Of a stretch of DNA of 64,000 nt, positions 25,300-34,193 are shown one piece after another. Where the stretch lies: NCBI RefSeq assembly GCF_028369295.1, contig NZ_JAQMYP010000007.1:205751-269750 (forward strand), read 5' to 3'. Position 1 is the first letter of the stretch. Every line of letters starts with the position of its first letter. A program made the position numbers and the translations under genes. The DNA is from Streptomyces sp. HD. GTDB taxonomy: Bacteria; Actinomycetota; Actinomycetes; Streptomycetales; Streptomycetaceae. The notes beneath the pieces are model-generated. The model had not been told where the DNA came from, did no database searches, and saw only the letters and a list, made by a program, of their open reading frames with translations.

Positions 25300-26714
25300 G
25301 CCAGGTCGACAACCACGCGAACGCCGGCCCGCCGCGGGAAGCCGGCCCGGTCGGGCAGCTCGTGGCGACACTGGAACCGAGTCCTCCGGTCGTCGTCGAC
25401 GAGCTCCACACGGCCACCCTGCTCGAACGCCGGGGCATCACCGACCAGGAGGCCCGCGACAAGTACGGCTGCGAGGACGTCTTCGCGCTGGCCGGGGAGC
25501 TGTTCCGCAGCCTGCCCGACCGCTCGGCCCTGCCCCAGGACGAAACGAGCGCACGTCCACCGCACCGCTTCGTGCTGCTCACCCACGGCCTGCTCTACTC
25601 GGTTCCCGGCGTGGTGTATCCGGCGGTGCTCGTCGCCATCGGTGCGCCCGCGTTGGTACGCGGGATGCTGCTGGCCACCACGCTGGGCTGGGTCTGGGGC
25701 ATGGGCACCAGCGTCGCCGCCTACCGGCTGCTCGGGCAGGGGTTCCCGCAGGCGGCCGCACGGACCTGGCGCCGGCTGGCCGCGCTCGGACTGGGCATGG
25801 CGGTGGCGGACGCCACGCTGCTCGCGGCCACCGGTGAAGGCGGAGCGGGACTCGTCGTGTTCGTCGTGCTGCAGATGAGCTTCCAGCTCACCTCGGGCAT
25901 CCTGGTCTTCTACCGCATGGAGTGGCGCCTCGCGGTGATCGTTGTGCCCGCCTTCACCGCGGGCGCGGCCCACCTCGCCCACGGGTACGACGCCGAGCAC
26001 GCAACTCCCGTGCTGATCACCGCCATCGGCTGCTGCGCGCTGGCGATGGGAATGGCATGGTGGGCCACCGTCCCGACGAGACAACCGCGTGACCGGGCCC
26101 CACAGGCCCCCGTCCAGGCCGCGATGTTCTCGGTCGTGCCCTGCATCGCCTACGCCGTGCTGTCCGCCCTGTTCCTGCTGTACAACACCGTCCCCTTCGT
26201 CACGGCGCCCCTGGACCTCGCCCTCGCGATGGCCCCGCTGGTGCTCGGCATGGGCACGGTGGAATGGCGTACGCACCGGTTCAACGTCCAGTCCGTCGCA
26301 CTGGTGCATCGCGTGCACGCGACCGCTGAGTTCCATCGCCGTGTGTGGCGTCTGCTGCTGCGCGAACTCGCCATGTGCGTCATGGTCCTGGCCGTGCTCG
26401 GCGCACTCCTGCTCACCGCCCTTTCCGTCGCCGGACTCCTCACCCCGCGCGGAGTGCTGCTCGTCGGCGCGTACCTGGTGCTCGGCGGCGCCTACTTCCT
26501 CGGGTTCATCACGGTCAACCACGGTCACTTCCGCGAGATTCTGGCGATCACGGCCGTGGTTCTCGTGCTGAACGTCGCCGCGACCATGACGCTGTCACCG
26601 TTCTTCGAGCCCTACGGGGAGGTGCCGATCTTCCTGGCCGGCTGTGTCGCTCTGCTCGCACTTCTGCTGCTGGCCCTGCGACTGAATCTCGGGGATGTCC
26701 ATCACTACAGGTGA
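25296..26714 (+). CDS. Multi-pass membrane protein in the PelG position
   Basis: 472 aa from the ATG at 25296 (ATGA overlap). Residues 1-90 are hydrophilic, with acidic segments. From about 93 to the end there are ten to twelve membrane helices, for example VVYPAVLVAIGAPALVRGML, LAALGLGMAVADATLLAA, VPCIAYAVLSALFLLYN, LAMCVMVLAVLGALLLTALS and FLAGCVALLALLLLALRL. PelG is a twelve-helix protein of similar length that works with PelF in polymer synthesis and export. Sequence similarity to PelG cannot be judged by eye; the assignment rests on topology and position after pelF. Confidence 0.7.
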   Translation: MSQVDNHANAGPPREAGPVGQLVATLEPSPPVVVDELHTATLLERRGITDQEARDKYGCEDVFALAGELFRSLPDRSALPQDETSARPPHRFVLLTHGLLYSVPGVVYPAVLVAIGAPALVRGMLLATTLGWVWGMGTSVAAYRLLGQGFPQAAARTWRRLAALGLGMAVADATLLAATGEGGAGLVVFVVLQMSFQLTSGILVFYRMEWRLAVIVVPAFTAGAAHLAHGYDAEHATPVLITAIGCCALAMGMAWWATVPTRQPRDRAPQAPVQAAMFSVVPCIAYAVLSALFLLYNTVPFVTAPLDLALAMAPLVLGMGTVEWRTHRFNVQSVALVHRVHATAEFHRRVWRLLLRELAMCVMVLAVLGALLLTALSVAGLLTPRGVLLVGAYLVLGGAYFLGFITVNHGHFREILAITAVVLVLNVAATMTLSPFFEPYGEVPIFLAGCVALLALLLLALRLNLGDVHHYR

Positions 26715-26749
26715 TCCGAATCGGGCTCAGTTCCCAAGGAGGTCATGTC

Positions 26750-27487
26750 ATGCATGTAGCGATCCTGGCGGGAGGCCGTGGGGTCCGCCTGAGGCCCTAC
26801 ACCACGGCACTCCCCAAACCGCTGATGCCGATCGGCGGTGAGTACGCCATCATCGACATCATCCTTCAACAGCTCAGGGCCCAGGGCTTTAGGCGTGTGA
26901 CGCTCGCGGTGGGCCATCTCAGCGCGCTGATCCGGGCGTTCGTCGGCGACGGAGCGCGCTGGGGAATACGGGCCGACTACGCGGAGGAAGACCAGCCGCT
27001 GGACACGATCGGACCGCTGTTCAACTTCCTCGACCGGCTGCCCGAGCACTTTCTGGTGATGAACGGGGACGTGCTCACCAACCTCGACTACGCCTCGTTC
27101 CTGCGGGACCACGAGGGGTCGGGCGCGCCCCTGACCATCGCCAGCTACCAGCGCAAGGTCAAGATCGACTTCGGCACGCTGGAGACGATCGGCGACCGCC
27201 TCGTCAGGTTCAGCGAGAAGCCGACGCTGTCCTACGGAGTGAGCATGGGCGTGTACGCCATCTCCGGCAAGACACTCGCCCAGTACCCGAAGAACACGCC
27301 GCTCGGCTTCGACGAGCTGGTCCTCGACCTGCTGGCCTGCGGCGAGCGGCCGAGGGTGTACGAGTTCGACGGCTACTGGATGGACATCGGCAGCCCCGAC
27401 GACTACGAAGAGGCCAACCGCTGCTTCCAGGACATGCGTTCCACACTGCTGCCGACCCTCTCGGCCGCCGAGGAAGTGGTCGCATGA
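26750..27487 (+). CDS. NDP-sugar nucleotidyltransferase (NTP_transferase family)
   Basis: 245 aa; start ATG 26750 chosen for the SD AAGGAGG 6-7 bp upstream. The activation motif LAGGRGVRLRPYTTALPKPL is at residues 5-24, PIGGEYAIIDIILQQL follows, the metal-binding MNGDVLTNLDY is near 104, and YWMDIGSPDDYEEANR near 213. It would join NTP and a sugar-1-phosphate to give NDP-sugar and pyrophosphate. It is short (no left-handed helix domain), like mannose- or glucose-1-phosphate transferases of polysaccharide clusters. Overlaps the next gene by 4 bp. Confidence 0.88.
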   Translation: MHVAILAGGRGVRLRPYTTALPKPLMPIGGEYAIIDIILQQLRAQGFRRVTLAVGHLSALIRAFVGDGARWGIRADYAEEDQPLDTIGPLFNFLDRLPEHFLVMNGDVLTNLDYASFLRDHEGSGAPLTIASYQRKVKIDFGTLETIGDRLVRFSEKPTLSYGVSMGVYAISGKTLAQYPKNTPLGFDELVLDLLACGERPRVYEFDGYWMDIGSPDDYEEANRCFQDMRSTLLPTLSAAEEVVA

Positions 27488-28398
27488 CCGCGACGGTGCT
27501 GCTGTTCGGCGCATCGGGTTTCCTCGGCCGCTCGGTCGCGGATTTCCTCGCCCGTGACCCGCGCGTCGGCACGCTCATCAGGGCGAGCCGGCGGCAGCGG
27601 GCGGAGGACCCCGGGTGGGTCCGGCACGACCTGGTCGTGCAGCCTCTCGACGAGCTCGCCGCGTTGTTGCAGCGGGCCGGTCCCGATGTCGTCATCAACT
27701 GCGCGGGCCGGCTGTCCGGTGACACCGTCACGCTGGTGGAGGCGAACACCCTGGTCACCGCCCGTCTGCTGGAGGCGATGAAGACGGTGGTCCCGGCCGC
27801 GCGGCTGGTGGTGCTGGGTTCGGCCGCCGAGTACGGCGCGGTCACCCCGGGCAGGCCGGTCGCCGAGGACGCGCCGGGCAACCCCGTGAGTGCGTACGGG
27901 GTGACCCGGCTGGCGAGCACCCGGCTGATCGAACTCGCCGCGAGCGAGGGGTCCCTGGACGCCGTGGCGCTGCGGGTGTTCAACCCGGTCGGCCCCGGAC
28001 TGCCGCCCGAGAACCTGCTCGGCCGGGCAGCGCAGGGCATTCGGACGGCGTTCAGAGACGGTGCCGACGACATCACACTCGGACCCCTGGACGCCTACCG
28101 GGACTTCGTCGACGTACGGGACGTCGCGGCGGCGATCGGCGAGGCGGCGCTGGCCGAACGCCTGCCGCAGCCCGTGCTCAACGTCGGCAGCGGTACCGCG
28201 GTCCGGGCGCGTGAAGCGGTCGCCCTGCTCGCCGCGACGGCAGGGTTCACCGGGCGGGTGCACGAGTCCGCGGCGGCACCGGCACGGTCCCGGCAGGTGC
28301 GGTGGATCGCCGCCGACGTGCACAGGATCCGCGGCGTACTCGGCTGGCAACCCACCCGTGACCTCGAAGTATCGATCCGGGCGAGCTGGGAAGGCTGA
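27484..28398 (+). CDS. Extended SDR, NAD-dependent epimerase/dehydratase family
   Basis: 304 aa. Rossmann motif LFGASGFLGRS at 7-17, NCAGRLSG near 80, LGSAAEYGAV near 115, and YRDFVDVRDVAAAI near 206. The active-site Tyr is present in SAYGVTRLAS (near 141), but the YxxxK lysine is replaced by Arg, which would lower or change catalysis. Likely handles the nucleotide sugar made by the preceding gene, as a 4-epimerase, reductase or dehydratase. Sits mid-operon with overlapping start. Confidence 0.82.
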   Translation: MTATVLLFGASGFLGRSVADFLARDPRVGTLIRASRRQRAEDPGWVRHDLVVQPLDELAALLQRAGPDVVINCAGRLSGDTVTLVEANTLVTARLLEAMKTVVPAARLVVLGSAAEYGAVTPGRPVAEDAPGNPVSAYGVTRLASTRLIELAASEGSLDAVALRVFNPVGPGLPPENLLGRAAQGIRTAFRDGADDITLGPLDAYRDFVDVRDVAAAIGEAALAERLPQPVLNVGSGTAVRAREAVALLAATAGFTGRVHESAAAPARSRQVRWIAADVHRIRGVLGWQPTRDLEVSIRASWEG

Positions 28399-28408
28399 GA
28401 GTCCCGTG

Positions 28409-29356
28409 ATGTCGCAGCGGATCCTGAGAGCAGCCATCCTGGCGTGCTGCCTCGTCGTGTTCACGGCCTGTTTCACCCCCGAGGGCGTGAAGCAGCTGGA
28501 CCGGACGCGCGCCGGCACACCCCCTCCCGCTCCCGACCACCCCGACGACATCACCAGCGCGGTGGTGCAGCTTCAGGGGTACCAGGACGGGACCCTCGAC
28601 GCGTTGACCCGCGGGCCGTATCAACTGGCGGTCGTCGACCTGGCCAGAGATGCATCGGCGTCGTATTTCACGGCCGACGAGATCAGCCGGCTGAAGCGGT
28701 CCGGCAAGAAGGTTCTCGCGTATTTCGAGATCGGGTCGCTCGAATGGTTCCGGCCGGACTATCCCGGCTTCCGTGAGCGGAACCCCGATCTCATCATCCG
28801 TGAATGGTCGGACTGGCCGGGGGAGTACTTCGTGAAGTACTGGGACGATCGCTGGTGGGAGGAGGCCATCAAGCCGCGTGTGGACCGGGCGATCGCCGCC
28901 GGGTTCGACGGGGTGTTCCTCGACACCGTGGTGGCCTACGACGAGATCGAGCTCGCCTGGGTGCCCGGCGAGAGCCGGCGTGATCTGGCGGCGAAAATGG
29001 TCGCCCTGCTCAGCCGGATCAGCTCGTACGCCAAGGGAATCGACAACAGATTGTGGGTCTTCCCGCTGAACGCCGCGGAGTTGCAGCACTACCCCGGGTA
29101 TCTCGATGCCATCGACGGGATCGGTGTGGAAGGGCTGTTCTTCCAGGCCACCGACGTCCCGTGCGACGACGATTTCTGCGCGCCGAAACTGGAGGCGACC
29201 CGCGCGCTGCGGAAGGCCGGAAAGATCGTGTTCGCGGTCGACTACGCCAACCGGCCCGAGAACATCGCCAGTGCGTGCCGCAGTTACCGGAAAGAGCGCT
29301 TCGCCGGCTATGTGACCGTGCGTGATCTGGACCAGGTCCTTCCGCCCTGTCCCTGA
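28409..29356 (+). CDS. GH114 endo-alpha-1,4-polygalactosaminidase, putative lipoprotein
   Basis: 315 aa. N-terminal signal (residues 5-20 hydrophobic) ends in a lipobox-like FTAC with Cys21, so it is probably a lipoprotein outside the membrane. TIM-barrel marks of GH114: VVQLQGYQDGTL near 49, YQLAVVDLARDAS, KVLAYFEIGSLEWFRPDYP near 108, FDGVFLDTVVAYDEI with Asp172, and the late GIGVEGLFFQ and KIVFAVDYANRPEN. GH114 (as in Aspergillus Ega3) cleaves alpha-1,4-linked galactosamine. PelA of Gram-negative Pel systems fuses a related hydrolase to a deacetylase; here the two activities sit in separate genes. It may trim or release the polymer. Confidence 0.85.
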   Translation: MSQRILRAAILACCLVVFTACFTPEGVKQLDRTRAGTPPPAPDHPDDITSAVVQLQGYQDGTLDALTRGPYQLAVVDLARDASASYFTADEISRLKRSGKKVLAYFEIGSLEWFRPDYPGFRERNPDLIIREWSDWPGEYFVKYWDDRWWEEAIKPRVDRAIAAGFDGVFLDTVVAYDEIELAWVPGESRRDLAAKMVALLSRISSYAKGIDNRLWVFPLNAAELQHYPGYLDAIDGIGVEGLFFQATDVPCDDDFCAPKLEATRALRKAGKIVFAVDYANRPENIASACRSYRKERFAGYVTVRDLDQVLPPCP

Positions 29357-29459
29357 CCGAAGAGCCCTCGACCGAATTACCCCGACCGTATTACACCGAC
29401 CGAACTACCCCCGCCGAACCACCCCGACCGAACTTCTCGAACCGGCAGGAGAGCCGATC
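29357..29459. repeat. Degenerate short repeats in the intergenic gap
   Basis: About 75 bp (29365-29440) consist of imperfect 16-20 bp copies built around CCGACCGAA and TTACC/CTACC, giving a less GC-rich, low-complexity spacer. The dehydrogenase SD GGAGAG follows. Confidence 0.6.
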
Positions 29460-30800
29460 ATGAGGGAAGCAGAATCACGCGAATTTCACCGGATCGGCAT
29501 CATCGGCATGGGATATGTCGGCCTGACCCTGGCCGCGGCCATGGCCCGCAAAGGCTACGAGGTCCATGGAGTCGACGTGCAGCCGTCAGTGCTGGAATCC
29601 CTGGGACAGGGCCGGGCCCATGTCTATGAACCGGGCGTCGACGACACGTTCGCCCGACTCGTCGGCAAGAACATCTTCATCGCCTCCGAACTGCCCGACG
29701 AGCCCGTCGACGCGGCCATCATCTGCGTGTCCACGCCGGTCGACGAGGCGACCCGCGAGCCGTTCCTGAAGAACCTGGCCGCGGCCGCCGAGCAGGTGGC
29801 CGACCGCTGCACACCCGACACCCTCGTGGTCGTACGCAGCACCGTGCCGGTCGGGACCAGCCGCGCGGTGGTTCTCCCACCGCTGACGCACGCCTGGGGC
29901 GGGGCCCGGCTGGTGATGGCACCGGAACGGACCGTTCAGGGGCGGGCCCTGCGGGAGCTGCTGGAGCTGCCCCAGGTCGTGGGCGGGCTCGACGAGGACA
30001 GTCTGCGCCTCGGCCTGGCCCTGTTCGGCGGCCTCGCCAAGGAGGTCGTGCCCGTGTCCAGCCTGGAGGCCGCCGAACTGGTCAAGCTCACCAACAACTG
30101 CCACACCGATGTGATCTTCGCGTTCGGCAACGAGGTGGCCGAGCTCACCGAACGCTTCGGCCTCGACCCGCTCGAAGTGATCAGGGCCGCGAACCTGGAC
30201 TATCCGCGACCGGACATCCACAAGCCCGGATACGTGGGCGGCGGCTGTCTGTCGAAGGATCCCTACCTCATGTCCTCCGGCGCCGAACGCGTCGGGTACG
30301 TACCGCAGTTGGTCGGTGCGGCCAGGAGGCTGAACGAGGACCTCCCGGTCAATGTCGCGAACAAGGTCGTCGACATGATGCGGGAGACGGGCGGCACGAC
30401 CCTGACCGTGCTGGGCTGGGCCTACAAGGGCTGGCCCCCCACCGACGACATGCGGGGCACGCCGATCGAGACGATGATGCCGGTCTTCGCGGCATCCGGA
30501 CTGCGCGTCCTCGGCCATGACCCTCTGGTGGGCGCCGACGTGATCCGCGCATACGGCGGGGAACCCGTCGACCTCCATACCGGATTCCACGAAGCCGACG
30601 CGGTCCTCGTCATCACCGACCACCCCGAATACCGCAACCTCGACGTGGGCCCCGAACTCGACGGCACCCACGTGCGGCTGGTCTTCGACTCCTGGCGGAT
30701 CCTCGACGCGCCCGAGATCACGGCCCGCGGCGTGCGCTACGCCGGCCTCGGCTACCTGCCCGAGACCACCGCTCCTCCTGTCCCGGCGGTGACGACATGA
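29460..30800 (+). CDS. UDP-sugar 6-dehydrogenase (UDP-glucose/GDP-mannose dehydrogenase family)
   Basis: 446 aa, ATG at 29460 with SD GGAGAG. NAD-binding IGIIGMGYVGLTLAAAMARK at 13-32, ICVSTPVDE near 88, RSTVPVGTSR near 126, MAPERTVQG near 153 and the central LVKLTNNCHTDVIFAFGNEV near 205. The catalytic Cys lies in YVGGGCLSKDPYLM near 262; KGWPPTDDMRGTPI is near 322 in the C-terminal UDP-binding domain. It oxidises a nucleotide sugar twice to the uronic acid. The polymer may therefore include a uronate, or the next enzyme may decarboxylate it. The WecC/WbpA side of the family fits slightly better than Ugd, but this is a guess. Confidence 0.9.
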   Translation: MREAESREFHRIGIIGMGYVGLTLAAAMARKGYEVHGVDVQPSVLESLGQGRAHVYEPGVDDTFARLVGKNIFIASELPDEPVDAAIICVSTPVDEATREPFLKNLAAAAEQVADRCTPDTLVVVRSTVPVGTSRAVVLPPLTHAWGGARLVMAPERTVQGRALRELLELPQVVGGLDEDSLRLGLALFGGLAKEVVPVSSLEAAELVKLTNNCHTDVIFAFGNEVAELTERFGLDPLEVIRAANLDYPRPDIHKPGYVGGGCLSKDPYLMSSGAERVGYVPQLVGAARRLNEDLPVNVANKVVDMMRETGGTTLTVLGWAYKGWPPTDDMRGTPIETMMPVFAASGLRVLGHDPLVGADVIRAYGGEPVDLHTGFHEADAVLVITDHPEYRNLDVGPELDGTHVRLVFDSWRILDAPEITARGVRYAGLGYLPETTAPPVPAVTT

Positions 30801-31771
30801 AGGCGCTGATACTCGGCGGTGCGGGCTTCATAGGGCTCCATCTGACCAGGCGACTGCTGGGCGAGGGACACTCGGTCACGATCGTGGACGACTTCTCGCG
30901 CGGCCGGAACGATCCCGAGCTGGCGTCCGTCGACGCCGACGTGCTGCACGCCGACCTCACCGACCCCGCCTGCTTCCGGGACATCCCGCACGGGTGGGAC
31001 CAGATCTACCTGCTGGCCGCCGTCGTAGGGGTCCGCAATGTCGACAAGGACCCCGCCCGCGCAATCCGGATCAACACCTTGGCGTTGCTCAACACCCTGG
31101 ACTGGATACGGCCGGGAGAACACCTCTTCTTCGCCTCCACCAGCGAGGTGTACGCCGGCGGGGTCAGCGCCGGCATCGTCCCCGTGCCCACTGCGGAGAC
31201 CGTGCCCCTGACGGTGGACGACATCACCGCACCCCGCTACGCCTACGGGACCAGCAAACTGCTCGGTGAGGCCGCGGTGATCCACACCGGCCGGGCGAAG
31301 GAGATCCCGTACGTCATCGGACGGTTCCACAATGTCTACGGCCCCCGGATGGGCGCGGCCCATGTGATCCCGGAGGTGGCCCTGCGGGCGCTGCGCCACG
31401 AGGACCCGTTCACGGTCTTCGGCGCCGATCAGTCCCGGGCGTTCTGCCATGTCGACGACGCCGTCGAGGCGGTGTACCGGCTGATGGCCGACGGGGTCGG
31501 CGACGGCCGGATCGTCCACATCGGCAACGACACGGAGGAGACCAACATCGCGGACCTGGTCAAGCTCATCCTGCGCGTCACCGGCCACAACCCGGTACTT
31601 GAGTACCGGCCCGCCCCAGCGAACTCGGTCGCCCGCCGCTGCCCCGACCTCACCCTCCTGCGCTCCCTCACGGGATACGTCCCGACGGTGTCCCTGGACG
31701 ACGGCGTACGGCACACCGTCGACTGGTACGCGCGGAACGGGCAGCCGACGGACGCGCCGCTCAAGGTCTGA
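30797..31771 (+). CDS. NAD-dependent nucleotide-sugar epimerase/decarboxylase
   Basis: 324 aa, overlapping the dehydrogenase by 4 bp. Extended SDR: LILGGAGFIGLHLTRRL at 4-20, YLLAAVVGVRNVD near 73, FASTSEVYAGG near 112, and an intact YAYGTSKLLGE catalytic Tyr/Lys near 150-160. IGRFHNVYGPRMG near 174 is typical of UDP-glucuronate decarboxylases and UDP-hexose 4-epimerases. Directly after a dehydrogenase, a decarboxylase or uronate epimerase role is likely. Last gene of the exopolysaccharide locus 2 operon. Confidence 0.88.
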   Translation: MKALILGGAGFIGLHLTRRLLGEGHSVTIVDDFSRGRNDPELASVDADVLHADLTDPACFRDIPHGWDQIYLLAAVVGVRNVDKDPARAIRINTLALLNTLDWIRPGEHLFFASTSEVYAGGVSAGIVPVPTAETVPLTVDDITAPRYAYGTSKLLGEAAVIHTGRAKEIPYVIGRFHNVYGPRMGAAHVIPEVALRALRHEDPFTVFGADQSRAFCHVDDAVEAVYRLMADGVGDGRIVHIGNDTEETNIADLVKLILRVTGHNPVLEYRPAPANSVARRCPDLTLLRSLTGYVPTVSLDDGVRHTVDWYARNGQPTDAPLKV

Positions 31772-31860
31772 CCGGCCGAGCTCTGCCCCGGGACCGGAAG
31801 CGGCTCAGGGTCTGACCGGCCGAGCTCTGACCGGCGACCGGAAGCGGCTCAGGGTCTGAC
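31765..31860. repeat. 44-bp tandem repeat at a convergent gene junction
   Basis: Units start at 31765, 31809 and (partial) 31853, each beginning GGTCTGACC. Units 1 and 2 share the 13-mer GGCCGAGCTCTG plus A/C and end GACCGGAAGCGGCTCAGG. The first unit begins within the epimerase stop region, and the third runs into the gntR 3' end. It arose between the two stop codons. Confidence 0.85.
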
Positions 31861-32634
31861 CAGCAGCTGGAAGTCGAACGCGTACCGCGAAGCCCGGTAG
31901 ATGTGCGTCCCGTACTCCACCGGCCGCCCGGTGTCGTCGTACGCCGTGCGCTGCATGGTCAGCAGTGCGGCGCCCGCCTTCTCGTCGAGGCGTTCGGCCT
32001 CATCGGCGGTGGCGCAGCGGGCGCCGATGGTCTGGCGGGCGCTGTGCAGGGTGATGCCGGCGGCCCGCATCATGCGGTACAGGCCGGTCGACTCCAGTCG
32101 GGCGGTGCCGAGGTCGAGCAGGCTCGCGGGCAGGTAGTTGCACAGGATGGCCACCGGCTGGCCGTGGGTGCAGCGCAGCCGCTCCAGGAGGGTGACCTCC
32201 GCGCCCTCGGCGATGCCGAGCGCTGCCGCGACATCGGCGGTCGCCGGGACGTGCTCGTTGCGGACGACCTCGGTGGTGGGGCCCTGTCCGGCCGCCTCCA
32301 GGTCGTCGTAGAGGCTGCTGAGTTCCAGCCCGCGCTTCACCTGGCTGTGCACCACCTGGGTGCCCACCCCACGCCGCCGGACCAGCAGCCCCTTGTCGAC
32401 CAGCGACTGGATGGCCTGCCGGACGGTGGGCCGGGACAGCCCCAGCCGCACCGACAGGTCGACCTCGTTGCCCAGGAGGTTGCCCGGGGCGAGGACTCCG
32501 TGCTCGATCGCCGACTCCAGCTGCTGCGCGAGCTGGTAGTACAGCGGCACGGGACTGCCCCGGTCCAGGGCGAAGTCCAGCGCGTCCAGCGCGGAGGCGG
32601 ACGCGGTGCGTGCCGAGCCGCGGGTCTTCGCCAT
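31849..32634 (-). CDS. GntR-family regulator (HutC/UTRA subfamily), probable iol repressor
   Basis: 261 aa, SD GGGAGG. Winged helix at about 28-95: VPLYYQLAQQLESAIEHGVL, then NEVDLSVRLGLSRPTVRQAI and the wing LLVRRRGVGTQVV. The UTRA ligand domain spans about 115-260, with PVAILCNYLPASLLDL and PVEYGTHIYRASRYAFDFQL. It lies 23 bp downstream of iolA and is probably the last gene of the inositol operon, which makes it the likely regulator acting at the inverted repeat 39001-39068 (inference). Confidence 0.9.
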   Translation of the reverse strand: MAKTRGSARTASASALDALDFALDRGSPVPLYYQLAQQLESAIEHGVLAPGNLLGNEVDLSVRLGLSRPTVRQAIQSLVDKGLLVRRRGVGTQVVHSQVKRGLELSSLYDDLEAAGQGPTTEVVRNEHVPATADVAAALGIAEGAEVTLLERLRCTHGQPVAILCNYLPASLLDLGTARLESTGLYRMMRAAGITLHSARQTIGARCATADEAERLDEKAGAALLTMQRTAYDDTGRPVEYGTHIYRASRYAFDFQLLVRP

Positions 32635-32657
32635 GGGACGACCTCCCTCTCAGGGCG

Positions 32658-34151
<1,494 letters not shown>

Positions 34152-34193
34152 GGTGCGAAAGGGCCTTTCAAGTATGGGTCGTGTGCGGGGAGT

